Source: Anagrus nilaparvatae
Taxonomy: Eukaryota > Arthropoda > Insecta > Hymenoptera > Mymaridae
DNA length: 64,000 bases
Direction of reading: 5' to 3'
Assembly: GCA_022575985.1 (NCBI GenBank)
Contig: JAKSXM010000272.1
Coordinates: 21,696,501-21,760,500 of the forward strand
Shown here: positions 24,702-35,345 of the stretch, one piece after another
How positions within the stretch are numbered: position 1 is the first letter of the stretch
Layout of the letters: every line of letters begins with the position of its first letter
The notes under the pieces: model-generated
What the model was told of the DNA's origin: nothing
The model's database searches: none
What the model saw: only the letters and a program-made list of their open reading frames with translations
Program-made: the position numbers and the translations under genes

Positions 24702-24825
24702 TACTTTTTTTAAAACCCGGTTTTTTAGCTTCCTGAGGTCTCAAAACGTGCTTATATACCAAAAAATCGAAAATCAAAATTTTACCTATCACAATGTTCC
24801 TCTATGAGGAACCAAAATTTAATTT

Positions 24826-26699
24826 TAAAAAATAAATATTTGTTATTTGAAATTAATTTATTAGATTCTGACTTTAATTAGCCACTTTCTGAAAAATATT
24901 CAGGGTACGTGCCTAAATATAAAAGATGAAATCGAACAAATTTAATGATAATAATTTATTTTTGAACCTAAGAAATTAAAACTGTTTGAATAATACTGAA
25001 AATCAAGTTATACAAATAAAATTTGTTGTCAAACAGTAATATTTATAAAAAAAATGCCATGGTTTTGACATAAATATTTAAGCTTTTTGGAGCTTTTGAA
25101 AATTAAAAAAAACTCCTAGAATATTCAAAGCAAATATATTGAATTTATAGAAAATTTAAAATCTAGGACTTGAAATTAATTAAAAAAAAAAATAAAAAAT
25201 AAATCAAAAACATTGGATTGATAAAAATACCCAGATTTATCCACCATATATGCATGAATATTTCTTTTTTAAAAATATCTAAAATAAAAATGTTACTTTT
25301 ATTTATATATTCTATTTGTCGGTTATATTTTTACTTTGAAATAATTTTTATCGAATGTAAAAATAAAACTAACATGCATATATATCTAAAGTGATGACCA
25401 ATAACCATATATATAAGACATATAAATTTAATCAATCGATATTGAAAATTAATAGGGTAAATAAAAAATAGTTGATAGTCATCATGTCGACGATAATAAA
25501 AAGAAAAGAAATTTTTTTATTTTTATTTTACTATTATCCAGTAGTCTAATACATAAAACTTGATGACATATTATATTTATGAGTGTACATGCTGTAATAT
25601 AATGTATGTTGTTAAAAATTAAGGATCTAATATACTGTAGTTTACGTAGTAGGTATGTAGGTTAGTCTGGTAGTTAAATGAATCGTTTGGATTTTCGAAA
25701 TCAGATATTACAAATTTATTAAAAAAATTTCGAAATCCCAATATATTTATTACAGTTATAAGAGGTTGGTTGCTACTAGGCACATGAGGCTTATCTGAAC
25801 GTATTTTGTGACAAAACTTAAAAGTATTTAGAATAATCTACTGCTTTTGGGAATCTTATTCTTTTGGTAAATCGAATCCAATTTAACCCAGTAATAATAG
25901 AATCCTAAAAATTTCATTTTAACTACCTTGCTAATATATATACCTATATAGACATAGTAAAGAATAATAATAATAGCAAATGTTTTACAAGAGTAACGCA
26001 TACCAGAAAATTTATGTTACTATATCTATACATAAATATAAGGTAACAAAAATTTTTAAAACCTACTATATAAACATTAATTAAGTAAAATTGTAATAGC
26101 GAAAATTAAAATGCGTTGTTTAAGAAATTTATTGTCATATTACGAGAGATTATTATTGGTAAGCTGAAAAAGATAAAAGCTTAAATAAAATTAAAATTAG
26201 TAATTTTTTTATGGAATTTTAAAAAAGAATGAGTTAATTGCATAAAATTTTTAGTAGTCCATTGGAAACTTTGGGTTTTATCGTGCATCTGTTAATAAGA
26301 GCACTTAGATACAGATTTTTTAGAAAATAGTTCAAAAAATAGTAACTTCTCGATAAAAAGAAAGTTTAAGTGAGAAATTTATGCATAAATTTTATATTTA
26401 GAGAGTAAGTTAAAAGAGACTCTTTATATTAAGAAATGAAAAATTATCAATTAAAAAAATGTAATAATTTAATGAATAAATTAGATGGCAAAGCTCCCCT
26501 ACACAACCTTCCACTAGACAACCATCAATCATTTCAAAACTCCAAATAGAACAATGAGTTTGCAATAAACTAGCACGAACTAAAATGTACATTAAGACAT
26601 TAAGAAGAGTTCACTACCTTGACAACAAATAATTACTCGAAATGGTTATGAATCTATTATATTAAATTAATATTCTAAATTCTCTTCGTATTTTTTAAT
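24826..26699. other. AT-rich stretch, no accepted gene
   Basis: The most coding-like part is a 60-codon minus frame at 26410-26592, whose first half (VRASLLQTHCSIWSFEMIDG, then CLVEGCVGELCHL) has balanced composition before it turns into I/N/F-rich sequence. It has no recognised family and no clear splice signals. Confidence 0.4.
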
Positions 26700-27577
26700 G
26701 GGCCTTCTGGGCCTAGAAATGCAAAGCTCTATGTTATGAGATATATTTTCTTAGATTATCTTCAAAATGTCGTTTTAGTCTTAAATCAACTTCAGGTTAG
26801 TCTCATATTATCATCAGCGATTTTTCCCCCGTTATAATTTATTAAAACAAAGATCATTATTAACTTAAAATGACCAATTTTTAAATTGCTGCTAAAATTT
26901 ATTTTCAAAGAAAGTAAGTTTTATAGGTTTTAAAAGTTTTGGAGAGCTCCAAATTTTCACAAATTTTTACTCCCTTTTCAACTATTAGAGTTCTGATTTG
27001 AGGTTTTTTTTAAAAAAGTCCATTTTTATCACTGTTTACGACCCAATGCCTTTAGAAATTTCCTCCTATGGACGATTTACACTCTGGAATATTACCTCTT
27101 AGACAATTACTCCCCCCCCTCTGTGTATTTAATTAATTAATATTTAATTAATAAAGTAATGAGGGTTAAATAATTAATCTAAAGCTTTAAGGTGTACTCG
27201 CACCTACCCCTATAGGGTAAGCTAGACCAAAAGGGGTTGAGAAGGGCACAACTCTCCTTGGGAGCTCGGGGGAAACCCCCCTTTATAAAAAACTAGACAC
27301 TCCATTTACTCTTTAATGTAATTTTGGCATTCATTTAAAAATTGGTAATTTACTGCCCAAAAATGGACATTTGGTTTATTGACTATAATTGTTAGAAAGA
27401 GATTGTGGTACATAATTTCGGCTTACGGAATTCAAAAGGTAACACTTACACAAGAAAATGAGAGCAACTGAAAGCTTATGGGCTAAAAAGAAAGGTTACA
27501 GCGATATTTTAATATAGCCTAACAATTCCTAACTTATAGCATGGTCCCCTGTATTTCTTGTCCCAAAAAGCCCCAAT
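26700..27577. mobile_element. Family C inverted-repeat element, longest copy
   Basis: The ends are inverted repeats of about 45 bp: GGGCCTTCTGGGCCTAGAAA at the left and ATTTCTTGTCCCAAAAAGCC at the right. Inside the right arm, CCCAAAAATGGACATTTGG, ACACTTACACAAGAAAATGA and GGTTACAGCGATATTTTAAT match the copies at 4019 and 46406 in order. A GC-richer interior at 27195-27285 (CACCTACCCCTATAGGGTAA, CTCGGGGGAAACCCCC) is unique to this copy and forms short hairpins. It has no transposase. Confidence 0.65.
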
Positions 27578-30044
27578 CAATTTGCTGTTCAAAATTACTG
27601 AACTCCCCTTGTAAGTTCCATTTCTTTGTGAGATTTTGATTTGGTTATAATACTTGAATTACATTTTTTCCTATTTAACAAAATATAAATTTTATATACC
27701 CAATTCAATCAAAAAAAAAATCTTATTATTATTGTACATTACGTAATAAAAAATGAAATATAATATTAAAAAATCATATTAAATTTCTCAATATACAGTA
27801 AAAAAAAAATATGCTGACAAATATATATAAACTTCTAAAGTAGCTTGAATTTCTAATATATTTTATAAGTTTAATTTGATTTTTTTATTTGAAAAAAAAA
27901 TATTTAGAATCCTGTTCTTTTATAAAATAAAAAGGATTAATATTAGTATTACTTTTGTATGTATAAAAAAAAATTTTTACAGTTTTTTATATTAAAAAAA
28001 TGGCATTATTTATCAATTTATCAATATCAATCATGAAATACAAGCACAAGATTTATAAAAAAAAAGTTTAATAAGTAATTCAATATATAAAAGATAATAA
28101 AAAAAAAGTATTATTATTTAATACAATATATAAAAAAAAAGAAATTGAATTTTAATATATAATTTTTACAAAAGAAATTCGCTTTTATAAATATATATTA
28201 AAGAAAACATTTGTAATAATATAAGATCATGTGTACCTGAATGCTGGATGTACGTAGGTGAATAGTATTTGCGTACTTCCTTTGTACGTTATTGTTTGTC
28301 AATTTGATTAATTTTTTTTTTTAATGTAAATATTGTTTAACTTATATGGGTGAGTATTTCTTAAGTGTATGTGACAAAACAAAAAATTTGAGATCTACAG
28401 GAAGGCAATTGAGCTATCTACTATTGGGATATTAAGGCTAGAAGTGGAAGCCTTGAATTTTGATTTTCTCGCACATACGCAACTCAAAAAAAATTTGACC
28501 TCAGAATCGGTTTCTACCGAGATTTTCTATGAGCCCCTAAGAAAAAAATAATTTTGACTTTAACGATAATCCGCAGTGCCATCATAGCCAAATAAGTACC
28601 ATTTACGGGTAAGATAAAAAACTAAAATATCAATATTTAAGGAAAAGAATTTTGTAATCGCATGGTCTTCTATATTATATAAAATGATATTTTTGCTTGC
28701 GACCATGGTACTTCATGCTTGTGACTAAGAACAACGATTTTAAAACAAGTGTCTCACCACACCAAATTTTTTATAAAACAGTATATCCAATTTCACTTTA
28801 ATTTTTTTAAACGTAAATTTTATTTTTTTGACTTTCCATATTTCTATAAAATATTAATAATTTCTTAAATTCATTATGAGCTATTTTATTTAGTTTTTTT
28901 TACTAATCATTTTTAACGCGGTTAACATAAAAAATAAGAAAAAAAATATCTCTGAAAGCTCGAAATTGTCAAAATACAAAAAATTCAAACAGCTGTGAAA
29001 AAGAGAGATTCGAAACTCAAAGGCTGAAAAGTTGGGAAAATTATTTTTTTTATGCAAAATATTTTAGTACGGATTTAGCGACCCATACATTTCACATACA
29101 TTTGAGAAATATTCACCCATATATACCTAATTCTTGAATTATTTATTTTTATCTTTTAATGCTTTTAATTATATACTGATAAGATAATTTATTAATATAG
29201 CTAAAAATTTAACTTCAAATTAAAAAAAAAAAATTTTAATATGATTTTTTGAATCTTAGAAAAAAGCTTGGGATTCTTAAGACGTCAGCAGAGCTTAAAA
29301 ATATATGTCGAAATAATAAGTTTCCCCTTTGGTACAGTAAAGTTGTTTCATGAAAGTTATTTGTGTGCTAATACAAATTCTTAAGTAATTTTGTTTTCTG
29401 CTTTCATTTTATTTTTCCCATTCTATTATTTTTTGTTTCCGTTCAAAGCACAATTGCCTTTTTTTTGTCCTCAATCGTAATAATCACGTAACTCTGAAAA
29501 AAAAAACAAACTAGACTTTAGAAATCGCTAAAGGCTATGTTCGAAATAAGCTGATTAGTTTTTGGAAAAAAGTAAATTAGCACATTAAGTATACACAAAG
29601 TTTGTAAATACGTACTTCAACCTCAAAGGATTTGGCTACTTTACTGATTTTCTCACTTCACTATAGTTTATATCTAGATTAATTACAAACACAAAAGTTT
29701 AAGTCTAATAAGTTTTTTAGCTGGGGTAATTTAACTTTAATAATGCAAATATTTTGAAGGCCATAAGTTAAGACTGTATAAAAGTACTTTTGTTGTTTAA
29801 GTTCATGAATATTATGCAAATTTTAATTGTTTAAATTTATACCATATTTTGGACATAAGTTTGCAATAAATATGGTTGCATAGTATTAAGCCATAAAATG
29901 GAGAAATTGTGACATTTTATACGAGCAAATTTATTTGTCTTTAAAATAATAAGACTACGACAAAATTTTTAATGCCCAAAATATGGTATAAATTTTTTCG
30001 GGGTTTTAAATTTTACTTTTTTACAAGCCAAGTAATTCTTGTTT
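27578..30044. other. AT-rich stretch, no gene seen
   Basis: No frame of 60 codons or more. The sequence at 28380-28620 is somewhat less AT-rich and may be an old repeat without a second copy here. Confidence 0.5.
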
Positions 30045-30240
30045 TTTGTCAGCGGCTAAAAAGCAGCGATATTAAAAAATACTTCGCGTTTTCTTGCCAC
30101 TGACAAAAAAAAATCATGTTTTGCCTTTGGCCTTAAAAAAAGAATGCCCCAGATCGCAGTTTTTCATCCTCAGCTTTGCCTGCAAATTCACCAGCAATTT
30201 ATGAGCGATCTCGGGTATTCTTTACTTTTACGGCCTAGGA
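30045..30240. mobile_element. Family D repeat with hairpin, copy 2
   Basis: GGCCTTAAAAAAAGAATGCC, then CAGATCGCA, starting at 30129, pairs with TGAGCGATCTCGGGTATTCT and TTACGGCC ending at 30235. This makes a hairpin of about 107 bp. The upstream block CTTGCCACTGACAAAAAAAA matches copies 1 and 3. It is the most complete hairpin of the family in the window and suggests a MITE. No target duplication was identified. Confidence 0.6.
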
Positions 30241-31599
30241 TTCAATTAATTTTCTTATAAGTACTTTTTTTAAAAGAAACCAGCTCCTTTGGTCATTAAA
30301 CCAATCTTTTTTTTTAATTTAATGCATAATAAACTTTTATTAAAAAAATTTAAAAGACAATTTATTTTATTTCTTACATAAAACCCCTAATATCAAAAAC
30401 TTTAATTTTATAAATATTAAAACCCTTGGGAAATATCTTTTAATGAATAATTGTATGATAAAATTTAAAATATTTAATTAAAAACTGACTTAAAATGTAA
30501 AATATATAGTTTAATATTACACTATTTTACATTAATTATTAAAAAATCAATGAAAATTTTCTTACCTTAATTTTTTTTCTTTGCAATTAAGTATATTTCT
30601 TACTTTTTAATTATAAACTTAATTTAATTATTTTTATTTTTAAATATGACTTATTCTTAGTTAAAAAAAGTAATTATAATTTAGTATTTCTCAAATAGGA
30701 GAAAAAAAAATTTTTTTACTTAAAAAGCTTTTTATTTTTTTTTTAACTTTTAATTTATTTATAAATATTAAATTATTTATAATTAAATTAAAAATTTTTA
30801 ATATTTTGTATGTATTTTTAATTAAGATATTAATTAAAACTAAAAAATGTAAATAAAATTTTAATACTCTGAAACTTAATTACAAAATGTTCTACGTTTT
30901 CTTAGCTTTTCTTACTTCTGTTTGTTATCTTGTATTCGCTTCTGGCAAGAATAAGCTTTTCTTAATATTGTTTTATACACCTTACAGAGAAATCAAAATT
31001 GATCTAAATGTTTGTACCTTTGTAATAAACAAAATAAAATAATAAAATTACAGTCAATTACTAAAATATTTAAGCTCAAAGGAAACAAATTTGTGACAAT
31101 TTTAGTTATAATTTATTTGTTTTTAATTAAAATTAAATCCAATTTACAAAACAAATTGCTTTTTCTAAAGAAACCTGCAATTAGATTCTGTTATGTGTTC
31201 TTTCGTTAAATTAAAAGTTAATATTTGTCACAAAGATAGCAGAACTAAGAGCAACTATTCAACCCAGGAATTGTAACCCCTGCTTTGAAGGAGTTATTTG
31301 AATTTTAAAAACCTTTCTGATATTATTAGTAATTCTCAACATTTAAAAAACATATTAGTATTTTAAAGAAAAATCGTTAGTGAAATTAAGATATGTCTGA
31401 ATCATTACATTAAAGTTATTTTGAAGAGTTGGCCAACCTTAATTTACAAAAAGACCTAACCCAAACCAAAAATTAATTATTTCTTACTAATTTTACATGT
31501 CCGCATTTGACACAAAATTTAACTTTTTTATTGCTATATATATTTACACCCCAAACGTGTAATTGACCGATTCATGAAAACTCATTTGAAAATTTGTGA
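30241..31599. other. AT-rich stretch, no gene seen
   Basis: Extremely AT-rich around 30300-30880. A 65-codon plus frame at 31012-31209 has a composition typical of random AT-rich sequence. Confidence 0.5.
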
Positions 31600-32514
31600 G
31601 AACTATTCAAATATTTCGAGAAAGATCATTTGTCAAAATATAATCTTCTAAGGCCACTTTTAAGTTAAAAATCTTCTGAAGTAGCGGATAAATTAGTCCA
31701 AATATTTTTTGACTTTGGATCTCCTCAAATTTTACAAAGTGACAATGGATGGGAGTTTACTGCGCAGGTCATAAAGGTATAAAAATTTTTTAAAAAAATT
31801 CAAAATTTTTTTAACAAATTTTTTCAGGCTTTGGTTGAGAAGTGGCCTGAAATTAATTAATGGTCGCCCACGTCATTCTATTCTATTCACTGCATTGTTT
31901 GGTACAAAACCAATGAATGGTTTAGCATCTCATATACCATCAGAGCTCAAATGGAATAACGTAAGAAGATTTTGTGCAATTATCCAATAACGAAGAAGAT
32001 GCAAGCGTTAATAAAAATTTAAATGACAGCAATCATCAAACTTTAAATATAGAAGTTGATCAGTATGTAAATGAAACTTAAAATTATTATTAATTAAAAA
32101 AAATTAAATGAAAATCTAAAATTTTCAGAGAAGAAATTCTGAAGAAGAAAATGCCAATAGAAGCTTAAAAATTGATGATCCTGACCGCGTATTTTATGAA
32201 TCTGAAACTATTCTTTTTGATGTTGATACTTGAGTGTTAAAAAGTGTGGACATAAACGAAATACCAATTATAATATCACCTGAAGAAATAAGATATTTTA
32301 TTTTATTTATTTTACTAATAAATTATTTTTTATATTTTTTTTTATAGTTTAGAGCAAAATATAATAACTGATGATCATCCAGCTGCAAAAATCAGAAAGA
32401 TAGTATCTCTGAATATGGAAAAGCAAGCAACAAAAATGTTAAATCGAAGTCAAAAAAAGATGAAAGAAGTTTCTCCAGGAGATTGTGTTGCTACACATTC
32501 TTTGGATGTTTGCA
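31600..32514 (+). pseudogene. KRBA2/SCAND3-like integrase pseudogene
   Basis: This is a broken copy of the transposon-derived integrase family annotated in insects as KRAB-A domain-containing protein 2-like or SCAN domain-containing protein 3-like. From 31624 the frame reads DHLSKYNLLRPLLS, then a stop, then VADKLVQIFFDFGSPQILQS and DNGWEFTAQVIK. ILQSDNG is the second acidic motif of the integrase core. A GT...TTTTTTCAG intron (about 31777-31828) is followed by ALVEKWPE; after a frameshift come NGRPRHS and ALFGTKPMNGLASHIPSELK. Between NGRPRHS and ALFG only a few codons remain where the family has tens, so the last catalytic region is lost. Later exons near 32130-32232 and 32346-32490 include MEKQATKMLNRSQKKMKEVS and PGDCVA. 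It cannot encode an active enzyme. Confidence 0.75.
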
Positions 32515-32515
32515 C

Positions 32516-32905
32516 TACTCGGAGGGGCACCCGCTCTTCTCCACTTGGAGGCCAGAGCGAGTGGTCCCGGAAATGCTACGAATTCCTGAAAACTGGAACA
32601 AAGTAGCAGAGTACTTGAGGGCCACTCTGTTATCGAAAATGAAAGAGGGCCTTCTATCGTAGAGAGCCCTCCCGTCCATAAGCAGGAAGGAAGACAGCGG
32701 CCAGTTGCCTAGGCTGCGCGAGACTAAACTGAATTTATACCTGAAAAGGGAGTTTCGGTAAAGGGAATTTCGGTTTGGGGCAAACAAGCTCAGGGGGGTA
32801 TATAGTGTTTATCCAGTAAGAATCTGGGGCAAAATCGGCGACCACGTTTGCCGGCAGTCTTCCGGTTATACTTGTACAACTGGACGGTCATAGAAATTCT
32901 TAAAA
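32516..32905 (+). mobile_element. 5'-truncated LINE 3' end
   Basis: The base composition rises abruptly at 32515. The frame at 32516-32662 is open for 48 codons and includes STWRPERVVPEMLRIPENW, then VAEYLRATLLSKMKE and TAG. A W.PE..V..ML....W..V pattern near the end of the frame is typical of the C-terminal tail of non-LTR retrotransposon ORF2 (R1/Jockey-like). That is family knowledge, not an alignment. The following 240 bp, GC-rich until about 32880, would be its 3' UTR. It abuts the integrase pseudogene with no gap, which fits insertion into it. The 90-codon minus frame (32515-32787) is a shadow. Confidence 0.55.
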
Positions 32906-32924
32906 AAATGCAGTTTATGGCTTT

Positions 32925-33060
32925 TAAAACTAGACACTTACACACAAAAAATGAGATAAATAAGGTGAGGTCTTTGTACGGAAGAATATCTTAAGATTCC
33001 ATTTATTAACATTAAGGGTCGATATTTTAGGCTCAAAGAAGACCTATAAGATCTTACTAT
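32925..33060. repeat. Possible family C fragment
   Basis: GACACTTACACACAAAAAAT and GAGGTCTTTGTACGGAAG resemble the stretch just inside the right arm of the family C copies (ACACTTACACAAGAAAATGA at 27443; GACACTTACTTCAAAAAAAT at 46825). The match is short, so this is tentative. Confidence 0.3.
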
Positions 33061-33075
33061 AGGCATTGGGAGTGT

Positions 33076-33447
33076 TTTAACATAAAACATGTTTATGGAG
33101 GGGTATTTAGGCAGGGGGGTATTTCAAGCATGTCATTTCGGGGCTAGGGAGTCAAATTCGTATAATTCAATTTTAGGGACATAGAATAATCTTAGCTTAG
33201 GGATTTGTAATAATTTGGGCTTGAATTTGGGTTAAGGGACTTAGAATAATACGGGTTTAGAGAATCAAAATAGTTTGGGTTTAGAATCTTAAAAACCAGT
33301 AAGGTGATAATTACAAATTATAAAATTATAAAATTGTATTCTAAAGTTGAGTAACATTTGTATTATACCTAGTCCGCAGCTGGAAGTAGACATGTTCCTT
33401 GCATTCAGGTTGTGCTTACACAAACCGTTTGTAAGTTTTTTTCAACA
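33076..33447 (+). repeat. Family B repeat, copy 2
   Basis: It begins AACATAAAACATGTTTATGG and continues through G-rich runs and a divergent tandem core (GGGACTTAGAATAATACGGG, GGGTTTAGAATCTTAAAAAC). It ends with AGGTGATAATTACAAATTAT, AGTAACATTTGTATTATACC and CACAAACCGTTTGTAAG. This is the reverse complement order of copy 1 (9893-10366) and the same orientation as copy 3 (52578-52888). Confidence 0.7.
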
Positions 33448-33512
33448 TAAAAAAAAGCTATGCCAAGTGGGGTAAATCGTTCAGATTCAAAATCAGAATT
33501 TATTTACATATA

Positions 33513-33602
33513 CACTGTAAAAATTCTTGTCCGGGTAATTACTATCTCGGTATTAAATTTACTACCCAGCTAGTAATTACTCGGACAAAAATTTGTACCG
33601 TG
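33513..33602. mobile_element. 90-bp palindromic MITE
   Basis: The left end CACTGTAAAAATTCTTGTCC followed by GGGTAATTAC pairs with the right end GTAATTACTCGGACAAAAAT followed by TTGTACCGTG. The end sequence CACTGTAAA is like that of the element at 44137. TA precedes the left end, but the right flank reads AA, so the target duplication is not intact. Confidence 0.6.
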
Positions 33603-34887
33603 AATAATTAAATTATGCAATAATAAGATTTATTTTATCGTTTACATGACGTAAAATTTTATGTTAATTAAAATTATGAATATCAAATTATTCACACTTT
33701 GATGCTATTATTGTTTTGTTTAAATTTATGCATTGATATAATATTTTCAATTTCAAATTATTGAAAATTATAAAAAAAACTTTGAAAGCTAGGTATTATT
33801 TTTAGTAATACATAACTTATTTTCTTTTTTGTCATAGAAAGTTAAAAAAAAGTTTAATAGTATTTTTTTTTTTTTTTTTTTTTGAAAATAAAAATTTTTA
33901 AATTGTATAAAAGTAGTAGTTTATAAATTATTTACGTTTATTCTTTGGTTATTTATATTTCTTAGAAATATAATATATTTTGTATTATTCTTTTTTTTTA
34001 TTCTTTGTTTTGTATTTTTTTTTTATTTAATATAAGGAAAATTACAGTAATTGGATTTCCAGTAATTCTCTTTTATTTAATAATATGTAATTATTTACTG
34101 AAAAATATTAATATTTTGTGTAATCTTGATTTTAATTTACTAGTAATATAAATTATTTAAAACTATCAACTTTAATTATTTTCTTAAATACCAAAATTTA
34201 TTCTTACTTTAATTTTTTTATTCATATCAACTACTCGACGTACTATAACTAACCTCAAAAATAATAATAATATAATATAAACAATAAAACAATCAATTTT
34301 AACCTATTAACAATGAAATTTATATGAGCCAATCAGAATGACTCTTTAGCTATAACAATGTACATAGTTACTGTTGCGATCAACATGTCTTTTTTAAAAA
34401 AGGATAAATGGGTATCACATATATATAGTTGATGGTGTATATTTTGGAAAACTAACCAAGTTTTTCGACAGTTTATGGGATGCGGGTTCGGTGCTAATAT
34501 TACGAATCTTAATACTTATTCTATGCTGTATAAATTATTAGGATCGCTGATCTCAATACTTAGAATTTTGCAAGTGGAAATCGATTCTTTTCAAAGATTT
34601 ATTTATAAAGTTCAATAAATGTTCTGTTTTTTTGCAATGGAAGAGTCTAAAATTTGTTATCAATGACCTAAAGTAAGTATGGTTGGCTAGGTTTTATCAT
34701 GATTTGTAAATAAATAATGTTAAATGCCCTATAAAAAGGTGTATTGTTATTGGTATTTGTTACTAGTTTAAAAAAGACCTGCTATTTTATTTTATCAAAT
34801 CATCGAAAAATGTGTAATCAGCAAATTTAAAAAGAGGGTGAATTAAAAAGTCTAATAATCGGTTTTTTAACTTTAGTTGAAAACTAA

Positions 34888-34888
<1 letters not shown>
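33603..34888. other. AT-rich stretch with an LTR-like segment
   Basis: The segment at about 34375-34680 has features of a solo LTR: TGTTGCGATCAACATG at the left, a TATATATA box near 34421, a GC-richer middle (ATGCGGGTTCGGTGC), and AATAAA at about 34614. I could not find matching target duplications or an unambiguous right end. The rest is A/T runs. Confidence 0.25.

Positions 34889-34919
<31 letters not shown>
34889..34919 (+). repeat. 8-bp tandem repeat
   Basis: CTGGAAAC is repeated almost four times without interruption, at the edge of the family F copy. Confidence 0.9.
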
Positions 34920-34920
34920 C

Positions 34921-35345
34921 ATAGAAGAACAATTGTTTTAGGTCAAATTTTGATTTTTGAATTTTTGGCATATAAGTACGTTTTGATACCTCAGGAAGGT
35001 AAAAAGCAGAATTTTAAAAAAATTCTGTGTGTGTATGGGTGTATGTGTATGTATGACTAATACCTCATTTTTTTCCATGAAAGTACTGATATCAAGAATT
35101 ATCGTTTTTACTCGATATCTTGAATCTTATAATTAATTTTTTTAACATTTTTTTCTCAAAAATTTTGTCACTAAAAAATACAAAAACGCCAATTTTTTTT
35201 TATTTTTTGAAATTTTTTTTCCCGAAAGTACTAGTATTTAGAAACATCGTTTTTACTAAATTTCTAGGATCTAATACTTAATTTTTTGGAAATTTTTTCT
35301 TTCATAACTTTTGCCACCAAAAGATACAAAAAACAACTTAAACTT
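34921..35345. repeat. Family F repeat, copy 2, inverted
   Basis: It starts with CATAGAAGAACAATTG and TATAAGTACGTTTTGATACC, then CTCAGGAAGGTAAAAAGC, a GT-rich tract (35025-35055) and two partial units of the tandem block (GAAAGTACTGATATC near 35079; GAAAGTACTAGTATTT near 35224). This is the reverse complement of the right end and the last units of copy 1. Confidence 0.6.

Larger units (their letters stand above)
23843..24825. repeat. Family F repeat element, copy 1
   Basis: Short inverted ends are suggested by TGGTTCCTCAT near 23851 and ATGAGGAACCA near 24807. The interior holds a tandem array (23925-24660), an AC microsatellite, then AGCTTCCTGAGGTCTCAAAA and AAAATCGAAAATCAAAATTT. The reverse complement of this right-hand part, including CCTGAGGTATCAAAACGTAC-like sequence and an AC-rich tract, forms the copy at 34921-35345. 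No coding capacity is seen. Confidence 0.6.

Noticed and set aside
32515..32787. 90-codon minus frame over the GC-rich stretch
   Set aside because: It lies opposite the LINE-like frame, which has the family motif; the minus frame has none.
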